64,000 nt of DNA from Zizania palustris (GCA_019279435.1 JAAALK010000286.1:45901457-45965456); one strand, 5' to 3'. Shown: positions 42,701-54,632, counted from the stretch's first letter. The notes: a model not told the origin generated them from the letters alone. Numbers and translations: made by a program.

Positions 42701-45674
42701 GCCTAGTCGTCGCCTAGGCGTCGCCTAGTCGACAAGGCGACAAAAATTCCTGGGCGTCTTGGTCGCCATAAAATGGCTTCGTATGGCGTCGCCTAGTCGT
42801 CGCCTGGCGGTTGTGGCGACGCCTTGAGGCTGCGGCGACGCCGCATGGCGCGCGGGGCGGGAGGCGTGCGCAGGGGAAGAGCAGTGTTGCGCGCGTGGGA
42901 GAAAAGCTGCGGAGCACGCGCGGGAAAGCAGCAAGCGCGCGCATGGAGAAAAGCTACGGAGCGTGCGTGGGAAAGCAGAGAACGTGTGCAGAGAGAAAAG
43001 CAGCAGCTCGCGGGAGAAAAGCAATGAGCGCAAGCAGCGAGAAAAGCAGCAGCGCACGGCGAGAAATCAGCAGAGAAAGAGAGAGGGAAAGAGAGGGCAG
43101 CGCCGGTGGCGGCACAGGAGAGATCCTGGCGGCCAGTGCTCAGTCCGGAGATCCTCTCCAGGATCCAGCTGGGTTTCCTACTTTCCTCCTCCTCCAGTCC
43201 GCAGATCCCCTCCAGGATGCAGCTGGGTTCCCTCCTCTAGGCTCCGGCCATCTCAGTCAGTATTTCTCTAGCCTTACTTCTGCTTCTAAGATGGGCAGGT
43301 ATGTTTCTGTTTAGTGTTATGGGCACTTGGATAGCCAGCAGGTATCGTTTCATTGTTTCTATAATTCTATTCTACTGTTCTGGGCATTATTAGTGCTTAA
43401 ATAATGTAGTTATTACTCTAGATTCTCTCGTAGTATTTTGTGTATGGCGTCGCCTCGCCGCGCGCCTAATTCGCCTAGGCGGTTGGAAGGGGGTAGGTCG
43501 CCTCGCCTCGCCTTACCGCCGTAAGAACACTGTGTTTTCCTCTTCTGAAAGTATCTCAGTTTCAAGTGTGTAAAGATAAAGTGCTCTAAACATATGTACG
43601 AGTTTACCTGTAAATGACTTTGCTATATTGCAGTTTTAAGACCCAGATATTAGTAATGGTGACACATTCCTATTTTTCTACTTCAACAGGCACCATTTTA
43701 TGAAAGATGTGTTCTCCTTTGTACCGGAACCAGGAAACACAGAGCATCTGTTGCTGTTTCTGCCTTAGCTAGAGCAATGGATGAAATGAGTAAGGTTGCA
43801 ATTTTACGATGTGTGTGGAGGCAAGGTCAAGGGAATGTTGCTTTGGGTGTATTGACACCAAACATTTCCTCGGTGAAAAATGTTGTATGTACTTATTCAC
43901 CCATAGCTTATACTTGTAGGGTTTGATGGATGACTATGTATATGCTCAAGCAATTCTTTACTTTGCCTTGCAGCCAGATTCCTTTACTTAAATATACTTC
44001 CATTTGCGGAGGACATCAGAGAGTTCAGTTTCGGTCCTTCAGCAACCTGCCATCATCATCTCGGCCTACTGAGGAACAGCAGGAAGCTGCAGATAAACTG
44101 TGAAGATGTTAGATCTTGCACCAGCTGGAAGGGAGGAGATCCTCAAGCCTGATTTCACACCAAATCCCATGTTGGAGGTGTTATTCTTCCTGTGGAACTT
44201 GCTGTTCATCAAAATCAATTTTGATATTCTGGTAGCTTAAGCTACTTTTCACCTTTTTGTTGGAGTATGTTCCGTAAAGATTTTTGCCGGGTAGGCAAGT
44301 CAAATCGATATGTTTTCTACTGGTAGTAAATATGCTGGCTGTTTAAAAGTTTAGTTCCATATTAGTAGTTATTCAAAAGAAAAGCAAAAGGTGATCAACA
44401 GGATAGTAAGAACAGTAGGTGTCTAGGACGTTGTGGCAGTGATAAGTCAATTTAAAGATGGAGGGTTATCTGGCTAATGAAAGAACTTGAAATTTATTTA
44501 TTTTCTTTATAAGAAATCATATAAAATTCCATTGGAATCTTGTGCACGAGCTACCTATGTTTTGGTGATCACGGAGGAGGTGCACTTAATGTATTTAGAA
44601 GGTTTAAATCTGTATGTAATATAGTTTTTTCTTGCTTTAAATTTTACACTTGTTTTGGTGATATCATTTGACATTTTTTTACGTTTCTCTTTCGTGTATA
44701 TTCATTGTTTTGTTGACTAAGGTTCACCTTGCTCCTTCCCCCTTCAGAGATTCTACAGTTTCCTTGATCTCAAGTCAAAGCAGCCAGATGCAAAGGTCCC
44801 ACCAGTCGACAAATGTCTAAAGAGGATAATGGAACCTGATCCTGACGTTGTTGATTATCAAGCACCACTAATAAAAAATTTAGGCAATTCATTCGAGCTC
44901 AAGGAGAACCCCAAGGTTAAAAAGAGTGGTATTTATGTTATTGTACTGATACAGTAATTTCGGGGAATCGATAACTTTGCTTTGATTGATCACAGAAAAG
45001 AAAGCACGAACACAAGACATGTTGACTTATGCTGGTGCAGATGATCAATCTAAATTATCAAAAGAACCTTCTGCGAAGCAGATTGGGGTTATGGGCATTC
45101 TATATCCTCCAACAGAGAAGGTTGGAGAGATTGGTGATCATAATCCTGTTCAGGATTTTGAAGCCATGCTGGCACAGAGGTCTAGCCCAGCGTGGGTTCA
45201 GAAGGCAATTGATGAGATGCAGAAGTATACAACTGCTTGTTACAGAATTCCCGTGAAGGGGATGATCACCAAAAGGCACTGGAGTGTGTTGTTGCTCTTC
45301 GTAAAGCCTGCATCATTGAACAGGTAATCTTCCCTAGGGTTATTTCCATTTGAAACATGCTTGCTTGGTTGTAACTCTGCTCTTGTTTTCCCTTAGGAAC
45401 CAAATGAATTCAACGTATTCCTAACTGACCTCTATGAGAGATTTAGGACGGTTGACGTTGCAACGTTTTTTTCAGCTTCTTTGTTCCAAGAATGTTTCGC
45501 TTATACACAAAGAAGAAGCAGCCTGACAGGCATGCTGCAGAAAATTCTGTAAATATATGGTTTCCTTTTTTTCCATTTTCGCCATTAAATTCCCCTATCT
45601 ATGTGCATGCAGCGATGTTGACTGAAGAGATGGCGAGAAGCTTCTACTTGAAACCTGAACCGTCCTCTCAGTAG
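39767..45674 (+). CDS. KU80: Ku80 subunit of the Ku DNA-end-binding heterodimer (frame-broken)
   Basis: Exons: 39767-39781, 40052-40144, 40273-40324, 40692-40823, 41456-41850, 41956-42242, 43690-43884, 43974-44177, 44748-44928, 44996-45323, 45397-45548 and about 45613-45674. The protein begins MARNKEALVLLLDVGPSMCG (von Willebrand A-like domain: ENICATLVHKKLVYSRSDEI, KRLCLI-like QRLCLITDAQHP, TLFRGDLE-like TVFRGDLEVSS). The Ku core follows (VWAYKKTSEEKFPTLKKYSD, KVDYEYKS, YGPQVVPISSAEWE, GVKLLGFADRSSILR, CVWRQGQGNVALGVLTPN). The C-terminal region includes RFYSFLDLKSKQPD, PVQDFEAMLAQRSSPAW and the end YLKPEPSSQ. Ku70-Ku80 threads onto DNA ends in non-homologous end joining and telomere protection. 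Exons 1-6 are open. From exon 7 on, about seven single-base frame breaks interrupt the reading, while the splice sites stay intact. The last two exons are the least certain. Confidence 0.88.
41185..41245 (+). repeat. RTE-LINE/Au-SINE-like 3' tail
   Basis: ctaccccaacttgtttggga followed by ttgaaagactttgttgttgttg, the 3' end shared by plant RTE-type LINEs and Au-type SINEs, ending in a TTG run. It lies in KU80 intron 4. The rest of the element was not delimited. Confidence 0.5.
42683..43532. mobile_element. non-autonomous hAT element, 850 bp, in KU80 intron 6
   Basis: Ends are CATGGTTCTTATGGCG (left) and CAGTGTTCTTACGGCG (right, complement), flanked by identical 8-bp duplications TGTTTTCC (42675-42682 and 43533-43540). 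The subterminal DNA consists of repeated CGTCGCCTAG/CTAGGCG words. The centre is a purine-rich segment of repeated 'gagaaaagcagc' and 'cgcgggaaag' phrases, with open frames rich in Arg, Ser and Ala but no known domain. No transposase. It does not disturb the splice sites. Confidence 0.85.
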
Positions 45675-46584
45675 GCGAGAGCGCAGCATGCATCGAGTTC
45701 TCAAGGCCTGAAGCTGGGTAAAGATGAAGAACAACAACTGGAAGGCATCGTACTAATTCCTACATCAGTTTTAGCTTATTCCAGTTAAACCGTATTACTG
45801 TGCATGGAAGCACGGTTTTGTCGGTTATTGGATCCCAGGATACATGTTAAACTGTTTTGGGATTGGGAAAAAAAACTAATAATTTGTTACTCTTAAGAGG
45901 TTACTTTAAGACAATGATACGAGGAATCATTTAGGTCAATGACACATGGATTAGGATGTAAAAAAGTAAAGTCACTTTTTGTCGGTGATAAATTATCAAA
46001 TCTCTCTCAGTTGCATATCACATCTGAATATTCTCTCTCTAAATTCAATGAGATTCATTCGTACACCATGTTTTGGATCTGGAGGGCAACAACAAACTGA
46101 ACTTGGGATCTGAAGCTCATGGATAGATAAAAATCGACTCCCAGCTCTATCAGAGGCAATCGCTATTAATTCCCGGGATTTCAAAAGAAAGAAAAAGGTG
46201 CCACATTCCTGGGATGAAAGGGAATGAATGAAAGCTAGGTATAGAATTGATTCTTCATTCCACTACGAATGGAGAATAAATTCGTTTATACAGTGACTAG
46301 AAAGGTGTCCAAGTGCAGAATCTGCAAAAAAAAAAAAAATCTAGTGTTGAGAGCAACAACAGCATGCTAGGAAAGATGCTGTCTTTGTACTAACTGGAGC
46401 CACGAAAAAAAGTACCACAGATCGCTGCGAACTTTCAACAAGGAAGCAATTAAACTATGGGTTAATAACCAGTACAAAGTTCTAGTTGACATGAGCCTTA
46501 TAATACTGTAATAAAGTAGTCTAAATGATTTAGATAGAGTTAGGTTTATCACATTAGTCCAAAGATTACGGATTCTTTTCTGCT
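45675..46584. other. 3' flank of KU80
   Basis: Includes the probable 3' UTR (to about 45850) and AT-rich sequence with an A run at 46326-46339. No further gene recognised. Confidence 0.45.
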
Positions 46585-46862
46585 ACCTCCGTTTTTTCTA
46601 AAACGACACCGTTGATTTTTATCGTAACATTTGTCTATTCATATTATTCATTTTTTGAAATATCATTTATTTTGTATAATTTGTTTTATTATTGAAGGTA
46701 GTAGCGCTCAAGAAAAGTAACTGATGAAGGTACTTCAATTGTAACTTTTTTATTTTTGCAAAAATATATTTAAAAAACAAATGATATTTCAAAAAAAAAT
46801 TGAATAAGACGAACGGTCAAATGTTACGATAAAAATCATTTAAAAAACAGAAGTGGTATTTC
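46585..46862. mobile_element. MITE with long inverted repeats, about 280 bp
   Basis: Left ctacctccgttttttctaaa with gatttttatcgtaacatttg. The right side, complemented, reads 'taccacttctgttttttaaa' with gatttttatcgtaacatttg, an exact 20-bp match in the inner part. It resembles Stowaway/mariner-type or Mutator-type MITEs with a 'CTCCGT' end. The target duplication was not resolved. Confidence 0.6.
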
Positions 46863-47887
46863 GCAAACCTTATCAATAGTGTCTTGTTTGGCCTGGTTAA
46901 TAATTCAAATAAATCATGAAGCAAAGTCCTTCAAAACATCCATAAATTTCCAGGGACATATATATATATGAGCATTTTACTATATAATGCAATCTACAAC
47001 AAATATAACATAAAGAAAAAAATAGACACAATAAAGTGATCATACTGCATGCTTTAAGTGAATATGAAATCATGGTAGAAAATGAGCTTCAAAGGAGCAT
47101 GTTTCACTGTTACCATGGCAATCTATTCTACAATTATCACAGCATGTGCCAAAGCTGCTAGTACATGTCATAATTTAAACATAAACACAGCAGGGGTGTC
47201 TCTGCATTTTCGACGAATAGGACTAAGCAATCAAGGCAGCAGGATTACACTGAAAAAACTGCAAGCAGCGTAGCAGTCTGGAGAATTCATCCTAAGCTAA
47301 CAATTCTGTAGGCATTAGAATTGAGCAGTTCTCTTGGAGACTAGAACAGTTTTTCTGTCGAATGCCATCTTTCTAACCCTTAAATCAGACAATTATAATC
47401 TGTTAAAACCACTCCTGGCCATAACAATGTTTGTTATGCTGCCGCTCTAAAAGGAATGCAAAATAATGCAGTACGAGATGGCATATATGATACATCGAAA
47501 CATAGCGAAGATTCTTGAGATTGTATCACAAATGTGTGTTTCATTGCTTGTAAAAAGAACATGGCACCAGCTGCAATGCAACCGAATCGATGGAAAGCTC
47601 AAAGCTTGGTGTTTGCCTGGACAATGATGCTGAGCTTCGATTGAGCATGGCGTTTCCGTCACCTGTTAAGGTATCGGGAAAAAAAAGCAAGGCCTCTAAG
47701 AATCATGAACACACTGTCGCTGTGGCGATCGAAGGGACGGCCTTTGCTTGCCGGGAAAAAGGGAAGAGCATTGCTGCGGCACAAAGTGCAGGCAGCTAAC
47801 TGTGCCATTACCAGCTCGCCGGCGCTAACTCGCCGGAATCCACCAGGGTCTAGGGGAACAGATTGTTGAAGAACAGTAGAGCAGGAA
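46863..47887. other. intergenic with one small unassigned frame
   Basis: The plus-strand frame 47590-47799 (MESSKLGVCLDNDAELRLSM, Lys/Ala-rich, 69 codons) is preceded by nothing promoter-like and matches no family I know. On the minus strand the pyrimidine tract and acceptor-like cttaacag at about 47668-47690 hint that an exon could lie on either strand. The remainder is AT-rich with no recognised feature. Confidence 0.3.
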
Positions 47888-48325
47888 CTAGCGGCGGACC
47901 CAAAATTTTTATAATGGGGTGCGAAAAAATACTACAAAACACATCTATAATATAACGAAAATTAGACAATTACAATTACAGAAGTAATATAGCCGAAACA
48001 TACTCAATCTACATAGGCAATCGTAATTACAAAAATATAAGAAGATGAAAATAGAAATCAAACCTCTATGACCATCATAAACATTAAAGAATGATGTTAA
48101 GTTGGTATCAAGATTTATAATAGTTACAAACTAGAGAATAAGAAGATAAGAAGGTACATGCTAACACGATTACTTATAAATTAGTCATACATTTTATTGT
48201 AACTATTTTTTGTCTTAAATAATAATGCAAGAGTACTCACAACATCTTCCATTTTCTAAGGACTACAGATTGATTAAGTAGTAGAAAGCTTGACAAAATA
48301 TGAAATACACCTAAAAACATGTATA

Positions 48326-48356
<31 letters not shown>

Positions 48357-48412
48357 TTCTAAAATTTTGGAGTACAACTGTACCCCCTTGCTCCATGGTA
48401 GGTCCGCCCATG
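47888..48412. mobile_element. short hAT-like element, 525 bp
   Basis: Ends CTAGCGGCGGACCC (left) and CATGGGCGGACCTACC (right, complement). Both ends are flanked by gcaggaa (47881-47887 and 48413-48419); an eighth base would not match on either side. Subterminal 'aaaattttt' and 'aaaattttgg' are inverted. A (TG)n(TA)n microsatellite lies at about 48326-48356. No coding capacity. Confidence 0.6.
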
Positions 48413-49339
48413 GCAGGAAGTACGTACTGGGAGAAGGAACCGAGAAAGCAGTATCATGGTCCTTACTAAAACTCTTACACTAGCCGCCACACATAAATGG
48501 CCACACATAAATCGTATTCGGTTTGCAATTCGTATGCAAACTATAACCTCAAAGACCTGATTGACACCGCCAACAATGAACCAGTCGTAACTTTTACATA
48601 CGAACTCAGAATTAGACAAATAAGTATATCTCTAAGATCAAAAAGATTAGGTCCCTAACTTTGCTAGGTTTGTTGATTTTATTTTTATCAAATTCGGACA
48701 GGAAAATCGAGTTTTCAGCTCTGAAGTTTCCTACACAAATTTTCCAACACATGAGCACATCTTTGTTTGTCTACATAACACTTTTTCAGCAAAATTGTGT
48801 CGCATCTTCGTGGTTTGTCTTATGTGTATTCCTAGTCAAAAAGAGAACTGTGAAAAAATACAAAAAAGAAAGGATCAAAAAAGAATTATAAAAAAGAGCA
48901 CATAGAGTTGATATATGTGTTTTGAGTAGTGTTGTATTGTGCTGTTTTTAGGTGCTATTTTGTGTTTATTTTGTTGATCCATTTAAGTCATTCTTTGAGC
49001 CTTAACCACTCTCTTATATAAGTCTTGTTGCCATATAGATCATATTCAAGCTAACAATTAGTATGAGTACTCTGGATGCTTATTTAATATTACTATCTGT
49101 TTGTGAATCGTGTTCCACCATATAGATTGAGAAACCAAGTTTAGATGTACCTTGGTTAGATATATGATGAGTGATTGAAATTTATGATATGAGAAACTAA
49201 GTTTAGCTAGACCCTGGTTAAATGAATGGTGAGTAATTGATATTTGTGAGGAGTTAGCTTTGGGTTTAAGCTACTCATATGTTTTGGTTTAAAGTTTGAG
49301 GATAATTCGTTGGTGATAAAAGTTTGTGTGTACTGGAAA
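48413..49339. other. intergenic, nothing recognised
   Basis: AT-rich, with no coding region or terminal repeats found. From about 49130 to 49320, similar phrases ('gagaaaccaagtttag', 'gagaaactaagtttagcta') repeat, suggesting a small duplication. Confidence 0.4.
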
Positions 49340-50760
49340 TTCCGGTGTTGGGATAAATATGTTTGTTTGTCTAATGATGTGCAGAACTTGGATGCTACTC
49401 GACGATCGATGACAGTTGATCAGGATCAAGTGAAGAGCTTGGTGTCGAACGATCAACGAGGTTAGGCAAAGTTGAGGATTATCCTAGTGGAACACATGAA
49501 GATTAAGTAAGTCATGGGATGAAGGTTGATGAAAATGGTGTGTTGAAAAAGTCAAGCGAAGGGGATGCTAGTGCAAGTGACAACATGGATCGAGGGATCA
49601 TGAGCGGAAGAAACTTGTCAGTAATCAAGATTGCAAGATGGAGGACACATGTCGACATCAGAAGGTAAATCAAGAAGAGTACAGGGTTTTCACGGATTGA
49701 CCAAAAAACCGTGGATGGTCAAGAGACGAAGAATATAAGTGAGGGCGTGCAAAGTGAGTTGGAGGCCCAACCCACGTCGAATTCGAGTCCATATCAGCCT
49801 ACAGGAGCAGCAAGCACTAAAATCATCTCCTAGATCGCATACAGACTCCTTTTTTGACGCTCTACACGTGGACGGAAAGATAATTTCGTAACATTTCCAA
49901 TGGCATCAGTTACATATCAAAATTCCTTATAGATCAATGAGGATCATCGAAACAAGTGGATATTTAGGATCTGCCAGGAATCTTGTGAGACAAGCTTTGT
50001 GGGGAAACTTGCAAGATAAGCTTTCCAAGAGGTTTGTAGGGCAAGAGAACTTGTAAGACCATCTTCCTAGCATATAAATAGAGTGAAATATATGGTGGTT
50101 GGGGTATCCATTTGAGCTATCAATATTGTGAGAATACTTTGAAAGGGTTTTGAGAGAAGAGGTCTAGTCTTGTAATAGGTTAGAACTTTTGTAAGAAAAT
50201 CTTGTAATAGGGCTAATCTTTATGAGTAATAAAGATTGAAGATTTTCTTACATTTATGAGTGTTCACCTCCTTCTAACATCATTCTTTTGAATCCATTGT
50301 TTGATTCTTATTTTGGAGGGAACTTTATCTTTTAGTCATTGATTTTCGTTTTTGGTTTGAGCTAAAAAAATTTGCACCCTTTTATGTCATCTTTCTTGTT
50401 GATAGAGGCTTAAAAACTCATATACATATATATGTGATGTGGTTCAAGTTTCTGTGCCTCTAGATCACCAACTTGAAGTATATTTTGTCAGAGACAATTT
50501 TATCTTATGTTTCTTTTCTAGTGTTTATTCCCGTAATTATGACTAGTGTTTTTGTGCTAATAGAACTTGAGGTTCATCTAACATATACTAGAGTCATATT
50601 TTCTTATTAGTATTTTTAAGTTATTTTTGTGCTTCTGTTAGATTTTTTTAGAGAACTTGAGGTTCATCTCACATATACCAGTGAGTTTAAAGATCATGCT
50701 ATAATTTGGTGGAAATAGTTAAGTGAACTTAAATTTTAACTTGCTATATGTGATAGATTA
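49340..50760 (+). mobile_element. LTR and leader region of a Gypsy derivative
   Basis: Contains a candidate LTR start (gtgttgggataaatatg near 49346), a TATA-like catataaatagag (about 50080) and a T-rich, polyadenylation-like stretch (taataaagattgaag, about 50227). The leader follows and precedes a gag fragment. Part of this region (about 49815-49960) resembles 60620-60760 on the far side of the nested Copia element, as expected for paired LTRs. The edges could not be fixed. Confidence 0.4.
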
Positions 50761-50764
50761 AAAT

Positions 50765-51694
50765 GAGCTATGCATAGTAGGTTTGTCCCTCTTTATTATC
50801 AATGTGAATGGCATATGAAACTATAATACTTGCTTCAAGGTAACATGTATGTGAGGGAGTATTATGCAACCATTCGAAAGGGCATGATTTGTTGTGGTGT
50901 TGTGGAGGATACAGAGGACATGATTTATCGCTTCTATGATGGATTAAGGCATGAGATTTAAGATATCATTTATTATAAAGAATTTAATACTCTTAGTTGT
51001 TTGTTCTAGCTTGCTATGCATGAAGATACAGGATTATAGGAATGATAACACAAGGCAAGAAACTCTTGTCCACCACAAGTGATGAGCGCACCAACACTAA
51101 CCAAGCATTCTTCTTTTTCAAGTGTTCATCATGCACCTGCACCAACACTAGCGAGCACACGACCTTCCACTTCTACATGAGCTAATGAGTCAGGTAAAAA
51201 GTCATTAAAGGTACTCATTGAGGTTACCTCATCAACTTCAATCATGGATCATTCTTTGGAATTTGATAATGGCACACTTTACCATAATAGAAGTAATAAC
51301 TACACTCTTGTGCATGAGGATGTGTAAGTTACTTTGTTATCTTTAACTTTTGATAAAATGGTTAAAGATGATATCAAGGTGGCTGGTAATAAGAGAAAAC
51401 AACTTGACATTAGGCCTGAAAATTAGTAAGAAATCAAATTAAAAGATTCTGCTATCTTTACACGTAAAACTGATCATGCTGAAATTAATAATCAAGATAT
51501 GTGTTTTGTTGTGATTTGCGAGACTTCTTTTTCTCTTACTAATACATTTTATATTTTTCCTCCTGCTATCACTAAGTATTTTTCTCACGTTGAGCTACAC
51601 GACTATAAACTTGACTTGTCTCCTGAGTTTTTTATCTTCCATTGAGTTACATGACTATAAACTTGACTTGGGTTCCTAAGTTTTGGGTTAGTTC
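50765..51694 (+). pseudogene. Gypsy gag/protease fragment
   Basis: Plus-strand pieces read FVPLYYQCEWHMKL, QGNMYVREYYATIRKGMICC and VEDTEDMIYRFYDGLRHEI, matching the Retrotrans_gag capsid domain. A Ser/Pro-rich linker follows, then KVLIEVTSSTSIMDHSLEF and FDKMVKDDIKVAGNKRKQLD and a degenerate DMCFVVICETSFSLTN, equivalent to the region just before RT in Gypsy pol. Numerous stops. The chain is interrupted by the Copia insertion at 51695. Confidence 0.6.
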
Positions 51695-52508
51695 TGAAGG
51701 AACAATGCCTAAGAAAAATCCAGTTGGATCAAAAGTTCCGATTTGGAATCAAAAGTTCTGATTATTTTCTGAATTGGAAACAGAGAGCTCAAATCGGAAG
51801 TTCAGATATGGTATCGGAAGTTTCGATAATTTCTAATTTATAGACAGAGAGTTGAAACCATAAGTTCCGATGCGTATCGGAAAAAATTGCATTGATTGGA
51901 AGTTTCGATAGGAGGTATCGGAAGTTCTGATGCTACCTGGAATTGGAGTCTAAGAACCCTGATCGGAAGTTCAGATCTAGGGATCGAAATTTCTGAAGTG
52001 GGCATAACAGATTGAATCTATTAGGTCTCGAATTGTTTGAGACTAAGGCTCTCACCTCTATATAAAGAGAGGAGGTCTTGAAGATCAAGTTATTCATAGT
52101 TTAGATCAGATCTAAATCTTAGCCATCAAGAACTCCTCTCCTCCCTTTCTTGATCTCAAAAGTTGATATTGAGAAATATCTCGTTTCTCACGAGTGGCGC
52201 TAGCACGCCGACGTGGAAAGTATCTCATCCCTATACATGTGAATACCATGGAGGCACTACTCCAATAGAAGCGCTTATGGACTTCTTCACATGAACACCT
52301 ACATCATCTTCGTCGATTGGATCGTCAAGGAACTGCGTGAGCGAGGCAAGGACAGGCGAGGACGCGCTCCCCCGACATCTTCTTCCACTGCACCTAGCAC
52401 ATCTTGTGCTAGAAGGTACCGATCTATGATCCCTCACGCACATGGTTCTTGGGCTTGGGGTGAAATTTTTGAAATTGTTGGCTAGCATAGCTTCCCCATT
52501 CCCCAACA
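51695..52508 (+). repeat. 5' LTR of Copia element
   Basis: 814 bp, starting TGAAGGAACAATG and ending CCCCATTCCCCAACA. TATA box ctctatataaagagagg at about 52056-52072. The first 330 bp are packed with variants of the palindrome atcggaagttccgat. Confidence 0.88.
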
Positions 52509-52744
52509 ATGGTATCAAAGCCTACATGCGTAGTGTTCGATCTAGATCCCTCATGTATGGTGATGCATGGTGGGAAAACATATTATATCAGGTTAATTTT
52601 TCTGTGCCATTACAATTTTTATAGTTTGTCAATATGCCATTGGTGTCTCAATGATAAATGGGGGCTACCATAGTCACTGACAGTGGCATGTAGGCAATTC
52701 TTAAAAATTATAATGGCATGGGAGTAATTTTCTCTATTATATTT

Positions 52745-53030
52745 GTTTTCTATCCACATAAAATCGAAAATTCCGATGCCAGATCAGAAATTCTCATGTT
52801 TGTCGGATTGGAAGTTCCGATGCCAGATCGGAAGTTCTGATATTAAATATGATTCAATACAGACAGCAATTTTGATGTCAAGAGTTTCGATATGGATCGG
52901 ATGTTCTGGTGGATTGGAAGTTCCGATATTAGATTGGAAGCTCCGATGTCAGTTTTTAATCGATACAAAGAGCAATATCGCAGTCGGAAGTTCTGATTTG
53001 GAATCGGAAGTTCCGATCCAGTTCAGTCAC
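52745..53030 (+). repeat. cluster of TCGGAAGTTCCGAT-type palindromes in the Copia leader
   Basis: About eight variants of tcggaagttccgat in under 300 bp, spaced irregularly at 20-50 bp (for example gattggaagttccgatgcca, gatcggaagttctgatat, aatcggaagttccgatcc). The same motif family fills the upstream part of both LTRs. Confidence 0.8.
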
Positions 53031-53680
53031 TTGTAGATTATTCGCCTAACTTTGTTTTGCATAGAATGTGGTGACTGACATGGCCTTGATAAATGTAATG
53101 TATGAGATGCATTCAATGAATATAAATTAAAATATGGCTTGCATGTTATTAATATTACAGCCAAGGCTGGTGTACATTTGCAATCCGGTGTCGAGAATTG
53201 ATGCTTCGTCTCATATAACTAGTATATGTGCTATAGTGATAGACTAGTACAGTTCCTGGAGGCCGGAAGCACACACTCAATGACGGGGGCCATGAAGATG
53301 GAGATCACCATGTGAAGAGGGCCATGCTATGTCACAGTTAATATGATTACTTGTGATGCTTTCTTATGTTCCTGTTATACTATTCTTGCATGTTATATTA
53401 TTCTTGCATGTTTATGTATGCTAGGGATGTTACCTTGCTAGAATAGCTTTCCAACGACACGAGTCACATACGATGTGATTAGCAAATCGCTGCTTACCTA
53501 TGTCACCTAGCTTCTAGCAGTGATGCCAAAGCTCACTAGGAGTTAGAATGACTATGGATCTTGCGCCACTATTAGTCATTAGAGGGAAAGTGACTGTTTT
53601 TAAAATAGTGGAACATCTTTTATTGGATAGAATATAAACATTGCATAGTGTTTTACCTTACATTTAATCTTTTGTAGATC

Positions 53681-54632
53681 ATGACACCTGGTACTACTTC
53701 TGTTAAGAGAACTCTAGTTTTTAATTTGCAATCTATTCTCGAACGAGATAAATTGTCTAGAACAAATTTTATGGATTGGTATAGAAACTTGAAAATTGTT
53801 ATTAAGCAAGAGAAAAAGGATTATATTCTAGAGGAACCTCACCCTGATGAGCCAGGGAAAGGATGCTTCTGTAGCAGACAAGCGTTCTTATGAGAAGCAT
53901 GCTAGTGATTCCGTGAATGTTTGTTGTCTGATACTTGCCTGCATGTCCTCTGAAAATAATATGAGGAACATGATGCTTACAATATGATCGCAGATCTCAA
54001 GGACATGTTTCAGAATCAGGCAAGTGATGAGAGATGCAATGTGTCTAAAGCCTTGTTTGAGGAGTAGGTTGGCTGAAGGGAGCCCAGTGAGGCTTCATGT
54101 GATCAGAATGATTGGTTACATTGAGACTCTAGATAGACTGAGTTCTCCACTAGATCCATACTTATCTATTGATGTGATTCTCTAGTCGCTCCCACTGAGC
54201 TTTGAGTCGTTAATCATGAATTACAACATGGTTGGACTGGAGAAGACACTAGCTGAATTGCATGGGATGCTCAAGACCACTGAGGAGAGTATCAGAAAAT
54301 CTTCAAGTCATGTGATGATGGTTCAAAAGGAGAGAAAGAAGAGAAAGAGCAAGGGCAAGGCTAAGACTACAAATTTGATCTCTACTGCGAAGCCTAAAAT
54401 TACTAGAAAGTCCAAGTCGGGTCCTGCTAGCTTTGATGTGTGCCACCATTGCCACAAGCCTGGGCATTGGAAGCGCAACTGCAAGGTGTATCTAGAAGAA
54501 CAAATGAACAAGAAGGGAAGTGTGACTTCTACTTCAAGTATTAATGTTATTGAAATTAATCTTGCGACTCGTCAAAATGATTCATGGGTATTTGATACCG
54601 GTTCGATGATTCATACTTGCAAATCATTGTAA
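53681..54632 (+). pseudogene. Copia gag and protease
   Basis: The start MTPGTTSVKRTLVFNLQSIL then LSRTNFMDWYRNLKIVIKQE is the Copia gag N terminus, broken near 53870. The 54216-54632 frame has MNYNMVGLEKTLAELHGMLK, a basic linker, the CCHC knuckle CHHCHKPGHWKRNC (about 54441-54482) and protease text NDSWVFDTGSMIHTC with its active-site DTGS. Confidence 0.8.

Noticed and set aside
42811..43314. 167-codon frame inside the KU80-intron hAT element as a captured gene
   Set aside because: The composition comes from tandem 'gagaaaagcagc' and 'gcgcgcatgg' repeats, all three frames are open, and no domain is visible.
49340..50300. A cellular gene with polyadenylation signal
   Set aside because: The promoter-like and taataaag motifs precede a Gypsy gag and have no coding region of their own, so an LTR is the simpler reading.
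51695..53030. GGAAGTTCC repeats read as heat-shock elements
   Set aside because: The GAA and TTC blocks are one base apart, not two, so the nGAAnnTTCn pattern is not met.
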